The translations under genes were made by a program, and so were the position numbers. Below, piece after piece: positions 34,525 to 43,078 of a stretch of DNA of 64,000 nucleotides. Under the pieces are notes generated by a model. It saw only the letters and a list, made by a program, of their open reading frames with translations. It was not told the origin of the DNA and did no database searches. Position 1 is the stretch's first letter; each line of letters opens with the position of its first letter. Source of the DNA: JASEGV01 sp947085405 (GTDB taxonomy: Bacteria; Bacteroidota; Ignavibacteria; UBA10030; BY39). Location: assembly GCA_947085405.1 (NCBI GenBank), contig CAMTWO010000023.1, positions 144,863-208,862 of the forward strand, in the 5' to 3' direction.

Positions 34525-37500
34525 ATGAAAAAGTTTGTATTGTTTTTAGCAATAATAATTTTTGCGGCATCGACTATTTTCTCACAACAGATTATCATTA
34601 ATGAGGCATTCAATGGTGCGGCTCAAACAGATGAATGGATTGAGTTGCTTGTTGTTCAAGATGGATTAGATATCAGAGGATGGGACTTAAGAGATTTTTC
34701 TAGTGCGGGTGCAGCTCAAGCTCCTTTAGTATTTAGCTCAAATTCCTTATGGAGTAATTTGAAATCAGGGACACTCATTATTATAACACAAGTAGCTGCC
34801 CACACAGAAGATACTGATGCTTCAGATTATGTGGTAACTATAAAAGCAGCTAACGCAACATATTTCACTGGAAATCCATTTAATGTTGCCGCAGCGAGCG
34901 AAGCAATCCAAATCCGTAATGCGAGCCAAACTCATATTTTTGGTGTTTCGTGGGGAACCGCAAATGCCACAAGCATACCAAACCCTAAAGTTCATTTTAC
35001 AGGTCCCGCAACAGGAAGCACTTCAACGGCTTTTAGCGGAGATAATGTTAGTCTGCTAACAAATGTGGCAAATTGGGCGCAAAATACTACAACTATCACA
35101 CGTGGGACAGGCAATACAACAGCTAATTCATCATGGATAAGTCTGTTACGTGCACGACCTGAAGGTTCAGGATCGGTATCAATCAAACCAACAGTTATAA
35201 ATGGCAGTGTCGATACAACAATAAAAATTACTTATCGCAAAGACCCTGCCTTTGCGGTTAATAATTTAAGAATAATTGTTCCGCCCGAATTTTCATGGTC
35301 AAAGAATATTAGCGATGTTAGCTACACAAACATAACTGCAACTGCAATCATGGCAGGCGATACAATTTATTTTACGGGTATATCGTTCAGTGCAGATTCA
35401 ACAGAAATTACAATCTCACCTATTACATCAGCAACATTTACAGGTTATTATAAATTTAAAACTCAATCAGGTGCAAGCGGAAGTTATGGCGATGTTGCCC
35501 CGATTCCGGTAATTACTGTTTATGGTGCAGCAATACCAATCTCAGAAGTAAAAGTAAACGATGCAAACGGAGCTTCCACAAGAATCGGTGATCTGGTAAC
35601 TGTTCGTGGAATTATAACTGTTGCGAATGAGTTTGGCAGTCCGAGTTTTATACAAGATAATTCCGCAGGAATGTCGATATACGGAACTATCTTTTCTGCA
35701 GCCGTTAATGTTGGTGACGAAGTACAGGTAACCGGAAAAGTAACACAATTCGGTGGATTGAACCAAATTGAGTTGCCCGAACAGTATTCAGTTATTAGCT
35801 CAGGCAATTTTGCTGATCCGGTAATAGCAACTCCAACACAGATTAAGTCTGATGGTGTTAATGGGGTCGAAAATTATGAAGGTAAACTCGTACATATTAT
35901 CGGCGTTACTGTTACAAATGTAAATGGAACTCCGGTTACAAGCTGGGCAGCAAATACGAACTATCGCCTGATTGGCGCCTCAGCAAGTGATACGGTTCAA
36001 ATACGTATCGACAATAACACAAACTTGGTTGGAGGTGTCGCTCCTGGCGGCACGTTCGATCTAATCGGGGTAGTCGGGCAATATAAAACGGCTTCACCTT
36101 ACATTGGTGGTTATCAAGTTATGCCTCGCTTTACTGCGGATATTATTTCATCAGGACCTCTATTCACCGAATATCCTGAAGAAACGTATCTTGATTCAAC
36201 TTCGGTAACGGTTGGCTGGAAAACACTTTTTCCCGGTACTTCACGAATAAGATATGGAGTTACTACAAATTATGAGTCAGGTGTAATCGAACCCGACAAT
36301 GATTTGAAGACATCTCATTCAGTAGCAATAACCGGCTTAACAGCAGCAACGATGTACAACGTTCAAGCGTTTTCTGTTTCGGGAAGTGATACAAGTTTTG
36401 CAGGTAATTTAATTGTCAGCACAACATCAAAATCTCCAACAACCGGAAAAATTAATGTTTACTTTAGCAAGAGTGTGAACACGACATTATCGACGGGTGA
36501 GGCAGCTTTAGGTAATATTAATTTATCTTCAAAAGTTATAGAGAGAATAAACAACTCAAGAAGATCAATTGATGCGGCACTCTATAGTTTAAGCGGTACG
36601 GTCGGCGCTAATGTCGCGAGCGCTTTGGTTGCTGCAAAAAATCGTGGTGTTAAAGTTCGCGTTATAGGTGAATATGATAACAGAACCACTTTGCCTTGGT
36701 CAACTCTCACAAATAATGGAATCACTGTTGTTTACGATGCTTACGGACTTAATGACGGTACAGGACTTCATCATAATAAGTTCTTCGTATTCGATGCTAG
36801 AGGCGGAGCTGCTGATAGTGTTTGGGTATGGACAGGTTCCTGGAATGCTACAGACCCCGGAACTGATGCTGATAGACAAAATGCAATTGAATTACAGGAT
36901 GTGGCTCTTGCGGGCGCATACACACGCGAATTCGAAGAAATGTGGGGAAGCAGCACCGAAACACCTAACTCATCGGTATCCAAATTCGGTGCAAGAAAAC
37001 TTAACAACACTCCGCACAAATTTATCATCGGCGGTAAATATGTCGAGTCGTATTTCAGTCCGAGCGATAGAACCACAACTTACATTGGCAAAGCATTAGG
37101 AAAAGCACAAAGCTCAATTAATATCGCTATGCTGACTTTCACAAGAAAAGAGTTGGCTGATTCTATAGTTGTAAAGAAAAATGCAGGAAAAAAGACACGC
37201 GTAATTTTAGATAACGGTACCGATCTCGGAACTCAATATCCTTACATGCAATCAAGTGGTGTAGATATTTTATTAAAAGTTGGCACCGGATTTTTACATC
37301 ATAAGTACGCAATCGTCGATGCCGAACCTTATGGAGGAACTGCCTGGGTCGTAACCGGTTCGCATAACTGGTCGTCAGCCGCTGAAACAAGGAACGATGA
37401 AAACACATTAATTATAAAAGATAATATAATTGGAAATCTTTATATACAAGAATTTGCCGCACGATACACTGAAGCTGGCGGAACCGACCCTGTTCTTGTT

Positions 37501-37794
37501 GGCGTGAACGAAAACGGAAACGGAATTCCTGATAACTTCAATCTAACTCAAAACTATCCAAATCCATTCAACCCAACGACTACAATTGCATTCAGTTTAC
37601 CGATAGCAAATTTAGTTACTCTGAAGGTTTACAATATATTGGGACAAGAAGTAGCTACATTGGTAAACGAAGAAATGAAAGCCGGTAATTACACAGTTAA
37701 TTTCAATGCAACTCAATTAGCCAGCGGAGTTTATTTTTACAAACTTACGGCAGGCTCGTTCACTTCTGTGAAGAAGATGACCCTGATGCGGTAG
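34525..37794 (+). CDS. secreted phospholipase D-like protein with T9SS sorting domain
   Basis: 1089 residues. Signal peptide 1-21 (ends STIFSQQ). In order: lamin-tail-like domain (about 22-200, IIINEAFNGAAQTDEWIELL), a beta sandwich, an OB-fold-like domain (about 340-545, VRGIITVANEFGSPSFIQDN), a fibronectin-type III-like domain (about 555-640), then two PLD modules. The two HxKx4D motifs are complete: H750-K752-D757 (HHNKFFVFD) with TGSWNAT, and H925/H926-K927 (HHKYAIVD) with TGSHNWSSAAETRNDEN. A T9SS type A sorting domain closes it (LTQNYPNPFNPTTTIAFSLP). Likely a surface or secreted nuclease or phospholipase. Confidence 0.92.
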   Translation: MKKFVLFLAIIIFAASTIFSQQIIINEAFNGAAQTDEWIELLVVQDGLDIRGWDLRDFSSAGAAQAPLVFSSNSLWSNLKSGTLIIITQVAAHTEDTDASDYVVTIKAANATYFTGNPFNVAAASEAIQIRNASQTHIFGVSWGTANATSIPNPKVHFTGPATGSTSTAFSGDNVSLLTNVANWAQNTTTITRGTGNTTANSSWISLLRARPEGSGSVSIKPTVINGSVDTTIKITYRKDPAFAVNNLRIIVPPEFSWSKNISDVSYTNITATAIMAGDTIYFTGISFSADSTEITISPITSATFTGYYKFKTQSGASGSYGDVAPIPVITVYGAAIPISEVKVNDANGASTRIGDLVTVRGIITVANEFGSPSFIQDNSAGMSIYGTIFSAAVNVGDEVQVTGKVTQFGGLNQIELPEQYSVISSGNFADPVIATPTQIKSDGVNGVENYEGKLVHIIGVTVTNVNGTPVTSWAANTNYRLIGASASDTVQIRIDNNTNLVGGVAPGGTFDLIGVVGQYKTASPYIGGYQVMPRFTADIISSGPLFTEYPEETYLDSTSVTVGWKTLFPGTSRIRYGVTTNYESGVIEPDNDLKTSHSVAITGLTAATMYNVQAFSVSGSDTSFAGNLIVSTTSKSPTTGKINVYFSKSVNTTLSTGEAALGNINLSSKVIERINNSRRSIDAALYSLSGTVGANVASALVAAKNRGVKVRVIGEYDNRTTLPWSTLTNNGITVVYDAYGLNDGTGLHHNKFFVFDARGGAADSVWVWTGSWNATDPGTDADRQNAIELQDVALAGAYTREFEEMWGSSTETPNSSVSKFGARKLNNTPHKFIIGGKYVESYFSPSDRTTTYIGKALGKAQSSINIAMLTFTRKELADSIVVKKNAGKKTRVILDNGTDLGTQYPYMQSSGVDILLKVGTGFLHHKYAIVDAEPYGGTAWVVTGSHNWSSAAETRNDENTLIIKDNIIGNLYIQEFAARYTEAGGTDPVLVGVNENGNGIPDNFNLTQNYPNPFNPTTTIAFSLPIANLVTLKVYNILGQEVATLVNEEMKAGNYTVNFNATQLASGVYFYKLTAGSFTSVKKMTLMR

Positions 37795-37799
37795 ATAAA

Positions 37800-37910
37800 G
37801 AATTGAATCCCCGCCAGAGGCGGATGTGCCCGCCTGACCGGACGGGCAGGCCTATGGCACAATTGATTCATTTGATCATTGAATCAATGCCCGCCTGACT
37901 TAATGGATTC
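37800..37910. repeat. intergenic dispersed repeat debris
   Basis: CCCGCCTGACCGGACGGGCAGG forms a GC-rich hairpin, followed by CCTATGGCACAATTGATTC and ATCATTGAATCAATG, fragments that also occur near 4230-4295 and 6455. No gene is visible. Confidence 0.5.
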
Positions 37911-37950
37911 AATATAGCGGGCTGGGATAAATGAGGTCATTGATCATATC

Positions 37951-37985
37951 GAGCCGATTCGCAAAACGAGTCGGCTCTTTTTATT
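37951..37985 (+). terminator. intrinsic terminator after the secreted PLD gene
   Basis: GAGCCGATTCG and CGAGTCGGCTC form an 11-base stem with one mismatch and a short loop, followed by TTTTTATT. It lies 157 bases beyond the stop codon. Confidence 0.75.
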
Positions 37986-38006
37986 ATTGCAATTACTGCT
38001 CGACCT

Positions 38007-38033
38007 AAAAAAAAGCCGACGAGACTCGTCGAC
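38007..38033 (-). terminator. intrinsic terminator, minus strand
   Basis: CGACGAG/CTCGTCG stem read on the minus strand and followed by TTTTTTTT. It faces the convergent genes on the minus strand, the nearest of which ends at 38576, so it would act as a distal stop. Confidence 0.6.
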
Positions 38034-38159
38034 CTATAATACGGTTTTACATCCACTCCCGTTTTTCGCAGACAGAAAAAGTCCTGTCTTTCGCAGGGCT
38101 ATCACAACAAAATATTAACTGATTGTAAAATAATGAGTTAACGTCTTATAATTAATTGA

Positions 38160-38553
38160 CTGGGTGCTGCAATGCTGAAAGAGCATGAGACACACGGAGA
38201 TAAAATTTTAAACGAAATCGTCAAGGCGAACCACAAAAAATTTTTGGAATTAGTCTGTTGCTTCGTGTTTTTCGTGTCCGACTTCGTGCTCTTCGTGTAA
38301 TAAAAAACATAATTCAGCAGTAAATGAATTTCACGAAGGTACACGAAGAAAATAATTTTCACGAAGACGCACGAAGTATAAATATCTTCTGTAACAAAAA
38401 AAATAATTGCACATAGGAAACGAAAGCTCAGAAGTACATCAGGTAAAGATTCCGGGATGATTACCGAATGTATTTGTTTTCAGAACGCCGGCAAATTAAA
38501 AAAGGGTATATAGCGAACAGTGGGAAAATATCAGGGTGCTGCATTGCGGAAAA
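38160..38553. repeat. CTTCGTG inverted array between two short direct repeats
   Basis: Between 38270 and 38300 CTTCGTG occurs four times, and between 38330 and 38378 the complement CACGAAG recurs about five times, so the two halves could form a long imperfect stem. The array lies between GGGTGCTGCAATGCTGAAAG (38163) and GGGTGCTGCATTGCGGAAA (38533). Together with the debris before it, this fills the 780-base gap 37795-38575. No believable gene is seen there. Confidence 0.5.
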
Positions 38554-38575
38554 CAGGAAGGGATTTAAAACGTAT

Positions 38576-39349
38576 CTACTTTCTGTGCAAGTATCTAATC
38601 AATTTTAATACAAATCCTGCCGGTATAAATTTTACTGAACAAACAAAAACTCTGTTCATCAATCCGTGAATAGCTAATCTTTTCCCTTTTGCCATCGCAC
38701 GGTATCCAAAAAGAGCTACATCATAAGAACTGGCAAATTTTAAATACTTCATAATTTTTGATTTTTTCATTCCCGCAGTATCTTGAAAACCTGATACAGT
38801 GGGTCCGGGACATAAACAAGTTACCGTAACTCCGCTTCCTTCAATCTCAGTTGCGATTGCCTGCGAAAACGATACAACAAACGATTTCGTAGCATAGTAA
38901 ACCGCCATCAACGGTCCTGGTTGGAATGCTGCTGTTGAAGCTACGTTTAAAATTTTGCCACTCCCCCGTTTAACCATATCAGCCAGAAACAGTCTGGTTA
39001 ATTGAACAAGTGCAACCATATTAACATTCATCATGCTTTTATGAACATTCAAATCAGTTTCTGAAAATTTCCCGACATTCCCGAATCCTGCATTGTTCAC
39101 TAAAACATCAATCTGTGTTTGTTCAAGCTCGTTATATATTTCTTGAGCGGAAGTTGGGTTGGCTAAATCTTTTTCGATTACTCTGACTGAAACTTTACTT
39201 CCCTTTTCTAATTCAGTTTTTAATTTCTCAAGTTCATTTATTCTGCGGGCAACTAAAACTAAATCATAACCATCGCGTGCAAATAATCGGGCAAATTCTA
39301 AACCAATGCCGCCCGAGGCGCCTGTAATTAATGCTATTTTTCGATTCAT
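38576..39349 (-). CDS. short-chain dehydrogenase/reductase
   Basis: 257 residues, classical SDR. Cofactor loop ITGASGGIGLEFARLFARDG, NNAGFG, catalytic Ser in LNVASTAAFQPGPL, YxxxK in YYATKSFV and the PG motif CLCPGPTV. The Arg after the first strand (VARRINELEKL) favours NADP(H). The ending FVLKLIRYLHRK is basic. Substrate unknown. Overlaps rlmB by four bases. Confidence 0.92.
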   Translation of the reverse strand: MNRKIALITGASGGIGLEFARLFARDGYDLVLVARRINELEKLKTELEKGSKVSVRVIEKDLANPTSAQEIYNELEQTQIDVLVNNAGFGNVGKFSETDLNVHKSMMNVNMVALVQLTRLFLADMVKRGSGKILNVASTAAFQPGPLMAVYYATKSFVVSFSQAIATEIEGSGVTVTCLCPGPTVSGFQDTAGMKKSKIMKYLKFASSYDVALFGYRAMAKGKRLAIHGLMNRVFVCSVKFIPAGFVLKLIRYLHRK

Positions 39350-40098
39350 TTTCTTTTTCTCACAACTTCATACACTAAAAGTGCTGCAGCAACCGAAGCA
39401 TTCAGCGATTCGATTTTACCGAAGAGCGGAATCTTTACTAAAAAGTCGCACTTCTCTTTTACAAGTCGCCGCATTCCCCGCCCTTCGCTGCCTACTACTA
39501 ATGCCAACGGAATTTTGTAATCAAGCTCAGTATATTTTTTATCGGCGCTGCTGTCGGTTCCTACAATCCATACTCCATTTTCTTTTAACTCATCAATTGT
39601 TTGTGCAATGTTTGTAACGCGCGCCATTGCAACGTATTCGACCGCGCCGGCTGAAGCTTTCGTAACTGTCGATGTTACAGGAGCTGCGTTATGTTTCGGA
39701 ATAATTACACCATGCACACCGGCACACTCGGCTGTCCGGATTATAGCGCCTAAATTTTGCGGATCCTGAATTTCATCTAAAATCAAAATTAACGGAAGTT
39801 CCCCCTTCGTTATTGCAATTTCAAGTATGTCATCAACATCTACAAATTTTTTCTCTTCGATTATTGCAGCAACCCCCTGATTGACATCATCGGAAGTTAA
39901 CTCCTCAAATTTATTGCGATTGATTTCGATGCAGGGAATTTTTCTCTCCTTTGCAAGATTGTGAATTGTTTCGATGTTTCCGCCTCTGATACCGTGCAGG
40001 AGGAAAATTTTTACGATGGGAGTAGCGGCGCGAAGCGCTTCGATAACAGGATTCCTCCCAACAATTAAATTGTGTGTGGTGTTACTTTTTTCTCTCAT
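39346..40098 (-). CDS. rlmB: 23S rRNA (guanosine2251-2'-O)-methyltransferase RlmB
   Basis: 250 residues of the SpoU/TrmH (SPOUT) family. N-terminal L30e-like RNA-binding part with IVGRNPVIEALRA, then the knotted methyltransferase: LDEIQDPQNLGAIIRTAECA (motif 1), VVGSEGRGMRRLVKE (motif 2) and IPLFGKIESLNASVAAALLV (motif 3). Methylates G2251 in the peptidyl-transferase centre. Overlaps lgt by 17 bases. Confidence 0.94.
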   Translation of the reverse strand: MREKSNTTHNLIVGRNPVIEALRAATPIVKIFLLHGIRGGNIETIHNLAKERKIPCIEINRNKFEELTSDDVNQGVAAIIEEKKFVDVDDILEIAITKGELPLILILDEIQDPQNLGAIIRTAECAGVHGVIIPKHNAAPVTSTVTKASAGAVEYVAMARVTNIAQTIDELKENGVWIVGTDSSADKKYTELDYKIPLALVVGSEGRGMRRLVKEKCDFLVKIPLFGKIESLNASVAAALLVYEVVRKRK

Positions 40099-40903
40099 TT
40101 TTTCTTTTCAAATAAAAAATACCTAAACCTCCGATAGCAATTAATACGATAGAAATAATTTGTGCTTCAGAAAGTCCGAATAAAACTATCGGATTCAGTC
40201 TGATAAACTCCACAAAGAAACGTTCCGCACCTGAAAAAGTAAGATAAATCATAAACAGCATTCCGTCGGGTGCAATTTTTTTACGGAGTTTCCAGAGGAT
40301 TAAAAATAAAAACACTGCGGCAATCAGCTCGTACAACGGTGCTGGATGAACTAAAATACTATCGGGAACAACTCCGTTAACGCCATATTTTTCAACGATT
40401 TCCGGGAAGTCGCGGAATGCAGCCGATGGCGGGTAAGTTCCGTTTTCATAACTCATTGCCCAAGGCAGGTCGGTTGGCATTCCGTAATCGCCGTCGCCCG
40501 ATAAGTGGCAGCCGATACGAGCAATTCCGTAACCGATCATCAAACCGGGCGCTGCCGCATCGGTGATTTTTAATACCGGAACTTTCTTCTGTTTCAGATA
40601 CAAAATTATAACAATCGTGGCAAGTATGAACCCACCATAAAATGTAAGTCCACCTGCCGAGAACATCATCTCGATTGGTGATTGCAGAAAGTGTTCAAAA
40701 TTTTCTATCAGGTGAAATAATTTAGCGCCAACGATTCCACAAATAACTGCGAGCAACGTAATTGTAGAAGCTAAATTCGGGTCTAATTTTTTCCGTTTCA
40801 ACTCACTTGTTAATATATAGCTTGCAGTTAGGAATGCGATGCCAAGCATCAAACCGTAACTGTAAACTGTAAGCGGTCCTATTTTAAAAAGTTCTGGATA
40901 CAT
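40082..40903 (-). CDS. lgt: prolipoprotein diacylglyceryl transferase
   Basis: 273 residues, seven membrane helices. Transfers diacylglycerol from phosphatidylglycerol to the lipobox Cys of prelipoproteins. Motifs: LTVYSYGLMLGIAFLTASYI, HLIENFEHF, AGGLTFYGGFILA, and the signature region RIGCHLSGDGDYGMPTDLPW, the variant common in FCB bacteria, with HPAPLYELI. It overlaps the gene upstream by 25 bases. Confidence 0.95.
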   Translation of the reverse strand: MYPELFKIGPLTVYSYGLMLGIAFLTASYILTSELKRKKLDPNLASTITLLAVICGIVGAKLFHLIENFEHFLQSPIEMMFSAGGLTFYGGFILATIVIILYLKQKKVPVLKITDAAAPGLMIGYGIARIGCHLSGDGDYGMPTDLPWAMSYENGTYPPSAAFRDFPEIVEKYGVNGVVPDSILVHPAPLYELIAAVFLFLILWKLRKKIAPDGMLFMIYLTFSGAERFFVEFIRLNPIVLFGLSEAQIISIVLIAIGGLGIFYLKRKNERKK

Positions 40904-41286
40904 ATATTTATAAATTTTTCTTTAGGAGTTTTTATAACTTTAATTTTATATTTTGATATACTTATTTCAAAAACGTTTTTTCGTTTATCTATTCCGATTA
41001 TCTCAACGATGTAATTTCCTTTTAGCGACTCAATTTTTTTTTCAAATGTAGCTGGTCCATCGCCGGAAATAAGTAACTTCGGTGTTTTTAATCCGATCAA
41101 TTTAAAAGTGATGTGATTGTCGTGAAAAGTTTCTTCTACATCGATCTCATATCTGAATGTTGTGAATATTTGAGATGTCTCTAACCGAAAAGTAGTTACG
41201 TATTTCTTGGTAAGTTCATTGTAGTTTGAGGAAAGAAACAGATCCAATTCATTCGCTTGATCTGTTTTGCCGACTTTATTTTTCAT
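40879..41286 (-). CDS. hypothetical beta-rich protein
   Basis: 135 residues. No signal peptide or membrane segment. Mostly alternating strands (YVTTFRLETSQIFTTFRYEI, ITFKLIGLKTPKLLISGDGP, NYIVEIIGIDKRKNVFEISI). It sits between hisS (overlap four bases) and lgt (overlap 25), so it is translated with them. Not recognised; its position between two housekeeping genes suggests a stable lineage-specific gene. Confidence 0.75.
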   Translation of the reverse strand: MKNKVGKTDQANELDLFLSSNYNELTKKYVTTFRLETSQIFTTFRYEIDVEETFHDNHITFKLIGLKTPKLLISGDGPATFEKKIESLKGNYIVEIIGIDKRKNVFEISISKYKIKVIKTPKEKFINICIQNFLK

Positions 41287-42542
41287 TTTTTTGCTGTCAG
41301 AAAATTTACAAGTTCATCGAATGATAACTTATTCTGATTTCCGGATTTCATTTCTTTAAGTACGATAGTGTTCGTTTTGATTTCTTCCTCGCCAATCACT
41401 ACTACAAAATCAGCTTGCTGGCGGTCGGCTTCACGCATTTGTGCTTTTAAACTGCGGCGCAACCAATCAATTTCGCAAGCGATGCCAGCCTGTCGCATTC
41501 GGGCTGCCTCGGATAGTACTTTTTTATAAGATAATTCGTCGGCTGATGCTATAAACAATTTAGGATGCTGCGTGTCTGTTTTCAGGTTCTCACGTTTTTC
41601 CAAAACCATTAATAGTCGTTCCATACCAGCAGCAAACCCGACTGCCGGCGTCGATTTACCTCCTAACTCTTTCACCAGCAGATCGTATCTGCCTCCGCCT
41701 ACGAGAGCATTTTGCGAACCGAGTTCGTTGCTCGTTATTTCGTATGCAGTTTTTGTGTAATAATCCAAACCGCGAACAATTCTTCCATCTACTTCGTATT
41801 GAACACCTAAAATGTGCAAAGCTTCCTGCAATTTTTCAAAATGATTTTTACACTCATCGCAGAGATTGTGCATCATCAGCGGTGCATCGTGCGTAAGAAT
41901 TTTATCGTTTTCATCTTTCGAGTCTAATATCCGCATCGGATTTGTTTCCAAACGTTTTTGGCTCTCGATACTGAGTTTGTCGGAAACTTTTGTTAAGTGT
42001 TCCTTTAATTTTTCTTTATACTCGTTTCTGCAAATGGGACAGCCGACAGAATTAATTTTTACCTGAAATTCCTGAATGCCAAACTTTGTGTAAATAGCCG
42101 CCGATAGTGCGATTATCTCAGCATCAATTTCAGGATTGGAACCGCCGATTGCCTCGGCGCCGAATTGATGAAATTGCCTTAACCTGCCTGCTTGCGGCCG
42201 CTCCTGCCGAAAAGCCGGGCTGATGTAATACACTTTTGTGAGTGGCAATTTCTCTCCCAAATTATGTTGGATATAAGCACGAATAACCGAAGCGGTCATT
42301 TCCGGTTTTAGCGTTAAACTATCTCCGCTGCGGTCGGTGAACGAATACATTTCTTTCCCGACTATATCAGTCAGTTCACCGATGCTTCGTGCAAAGAGGG
42401 ATGTTTCTTCAAAAACAGGAGTTCTGATTTCTTTGTAGTTGAACAACTCCATCGTCTCGCGAATATTTTGCTCGACTAATTGCCAAAGGTGAGTTTCATC
42501 TGGTAGAATATCCTTCGTACCTTTTATTGATTTGAATTTCAA
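41283..42542 (-). CDS. hisS: histidyl-tRNA synthetase
   Basis: 419 residues, class II. Start is TTG (AGG seven bases before). Motif 1 GTKDILPDETHLWQLVEQNI, motif 2 AFRQERPQAGRLRQFHQFGA, histidine loops GRIVRGLDYYTKTAYE and the motif 3 region PAVGFAAGMERLL; anticodon-binding domain in the last ~95 residues. Adds His to tRNA-His. Confidence 0.97.
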   Translation of the reverse strand: MKFKSIKGTKDILPDETHLWQLVEQNIRETMELFNYKEIRTPVFEETSLFARSIGELTDIVGKEMYSFTDRSGDSLTLKPEMTASVIRAYIQHNLGEKLPLTKVYYISPAFRQERPQAGRLRQFHQFGAEAIGGSNPEIDAEIIALSAAIYTKFGIQEFQVKINSVGCPICRNEYKEKLKEHLTKVSDKLSIESQKRLETNPMRILDSKDENDKILTHDAPLMMHNLCDECKNHFEKLQEALHILGVQYEVDGRIVRGLDYYTKTAYEITSNELGSQNALVGGGRYDLLVKELGGKSTPAVGFAAGMERLLMVLEKRENLKTDTQHPKLFIASADELSYKKVLSEAARMRQAGIACEIDWLRRSLKAQMREADRQQADFVVVIGEEEIKTNTIVLKEMKSGNQNKLSFDELVNFLTAKK

Positions 42543-42566
42543 GTGGATGCCTAAATTATTTCTCGA

Positions 42567-43046
42567 TTAGATGTCGAAGTAAGATGACTCTTCTGTTTTG
42601 AAGGCTTCGATTACTTCTGCAGGACTGGATAAATTAAGAAGTCTCTGACGGAATTCTTCTTTGTTCATTATACGCGAAATGCGGCTTAAAAGCTTTATGT
42701 GAGGTCCTACCATATTATCGCGGGCTACTAATAAAAACACCAACCGAACGGGCTTTTCGTCGAGCGATTGATAATCTATTGGTTTACCAGTAATACCGAA
42801 AGCTGCGATTATATCCGTTACGGCATCGGTTTTACCGTGCGGAATTGCGAATCCGTTGCCAACACCGGTGGACATAATTTTCTCCCGTTCAAAAATACAT
42901 GATCGCACTTTTTCTTTATCCAATATTTTCGTGGAAGCATTTGAAGAAATAAGTAAATCTATCATCTCGTTGATGATTTCTTCTTTTGTATTTCCAATAA
43001 GATTGGTTTTTATAAGATTTTCATTTAAGATATCGATTATCTTCAT
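42567..43046 (-). CDS. PTS EIIA protein, nitrogen/fructose type
   Basis: 159 residues. The phosphorylatable His is in GNGFAIPHGKTDAVTDI, the hallmark of the EIIA-fructose/EIIA-Ntr fold. No EIIB or EIIC transporter is beside it, so a regulatory (PtsN-like) role is more likely than sugar uptake. Good GAAGGAAA ribosome binding site. 24 bases before hisS on the same strand. Confidence 0.9.
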   Translation of the reverse strand: MKIIDILNENLIKTNLIGNTKEEIINEMIDLLISSNASTKILDKEKVRSCIFEREKIMSTGVGNGFAIPHGKTDAVTDIIAAFGITGKPIDYQSLDEKPVRLVFLLVARDNMVGPHIKLLSRISRIMNKEEFRQRLLNLSSPAEVIEAFKTEESSYFDI

Positions 43047-43078
43047 CCGAATTTCCTTCTAATTTTGAAATATTATTC

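Noticed and set aside
38138..38362. 74-codon minus-strand open frame
   Set aside because: It lies in the CTTCGTG/CACGAAG repeat region, has no ribosome binding site or family match, and its composition follows the repeats.
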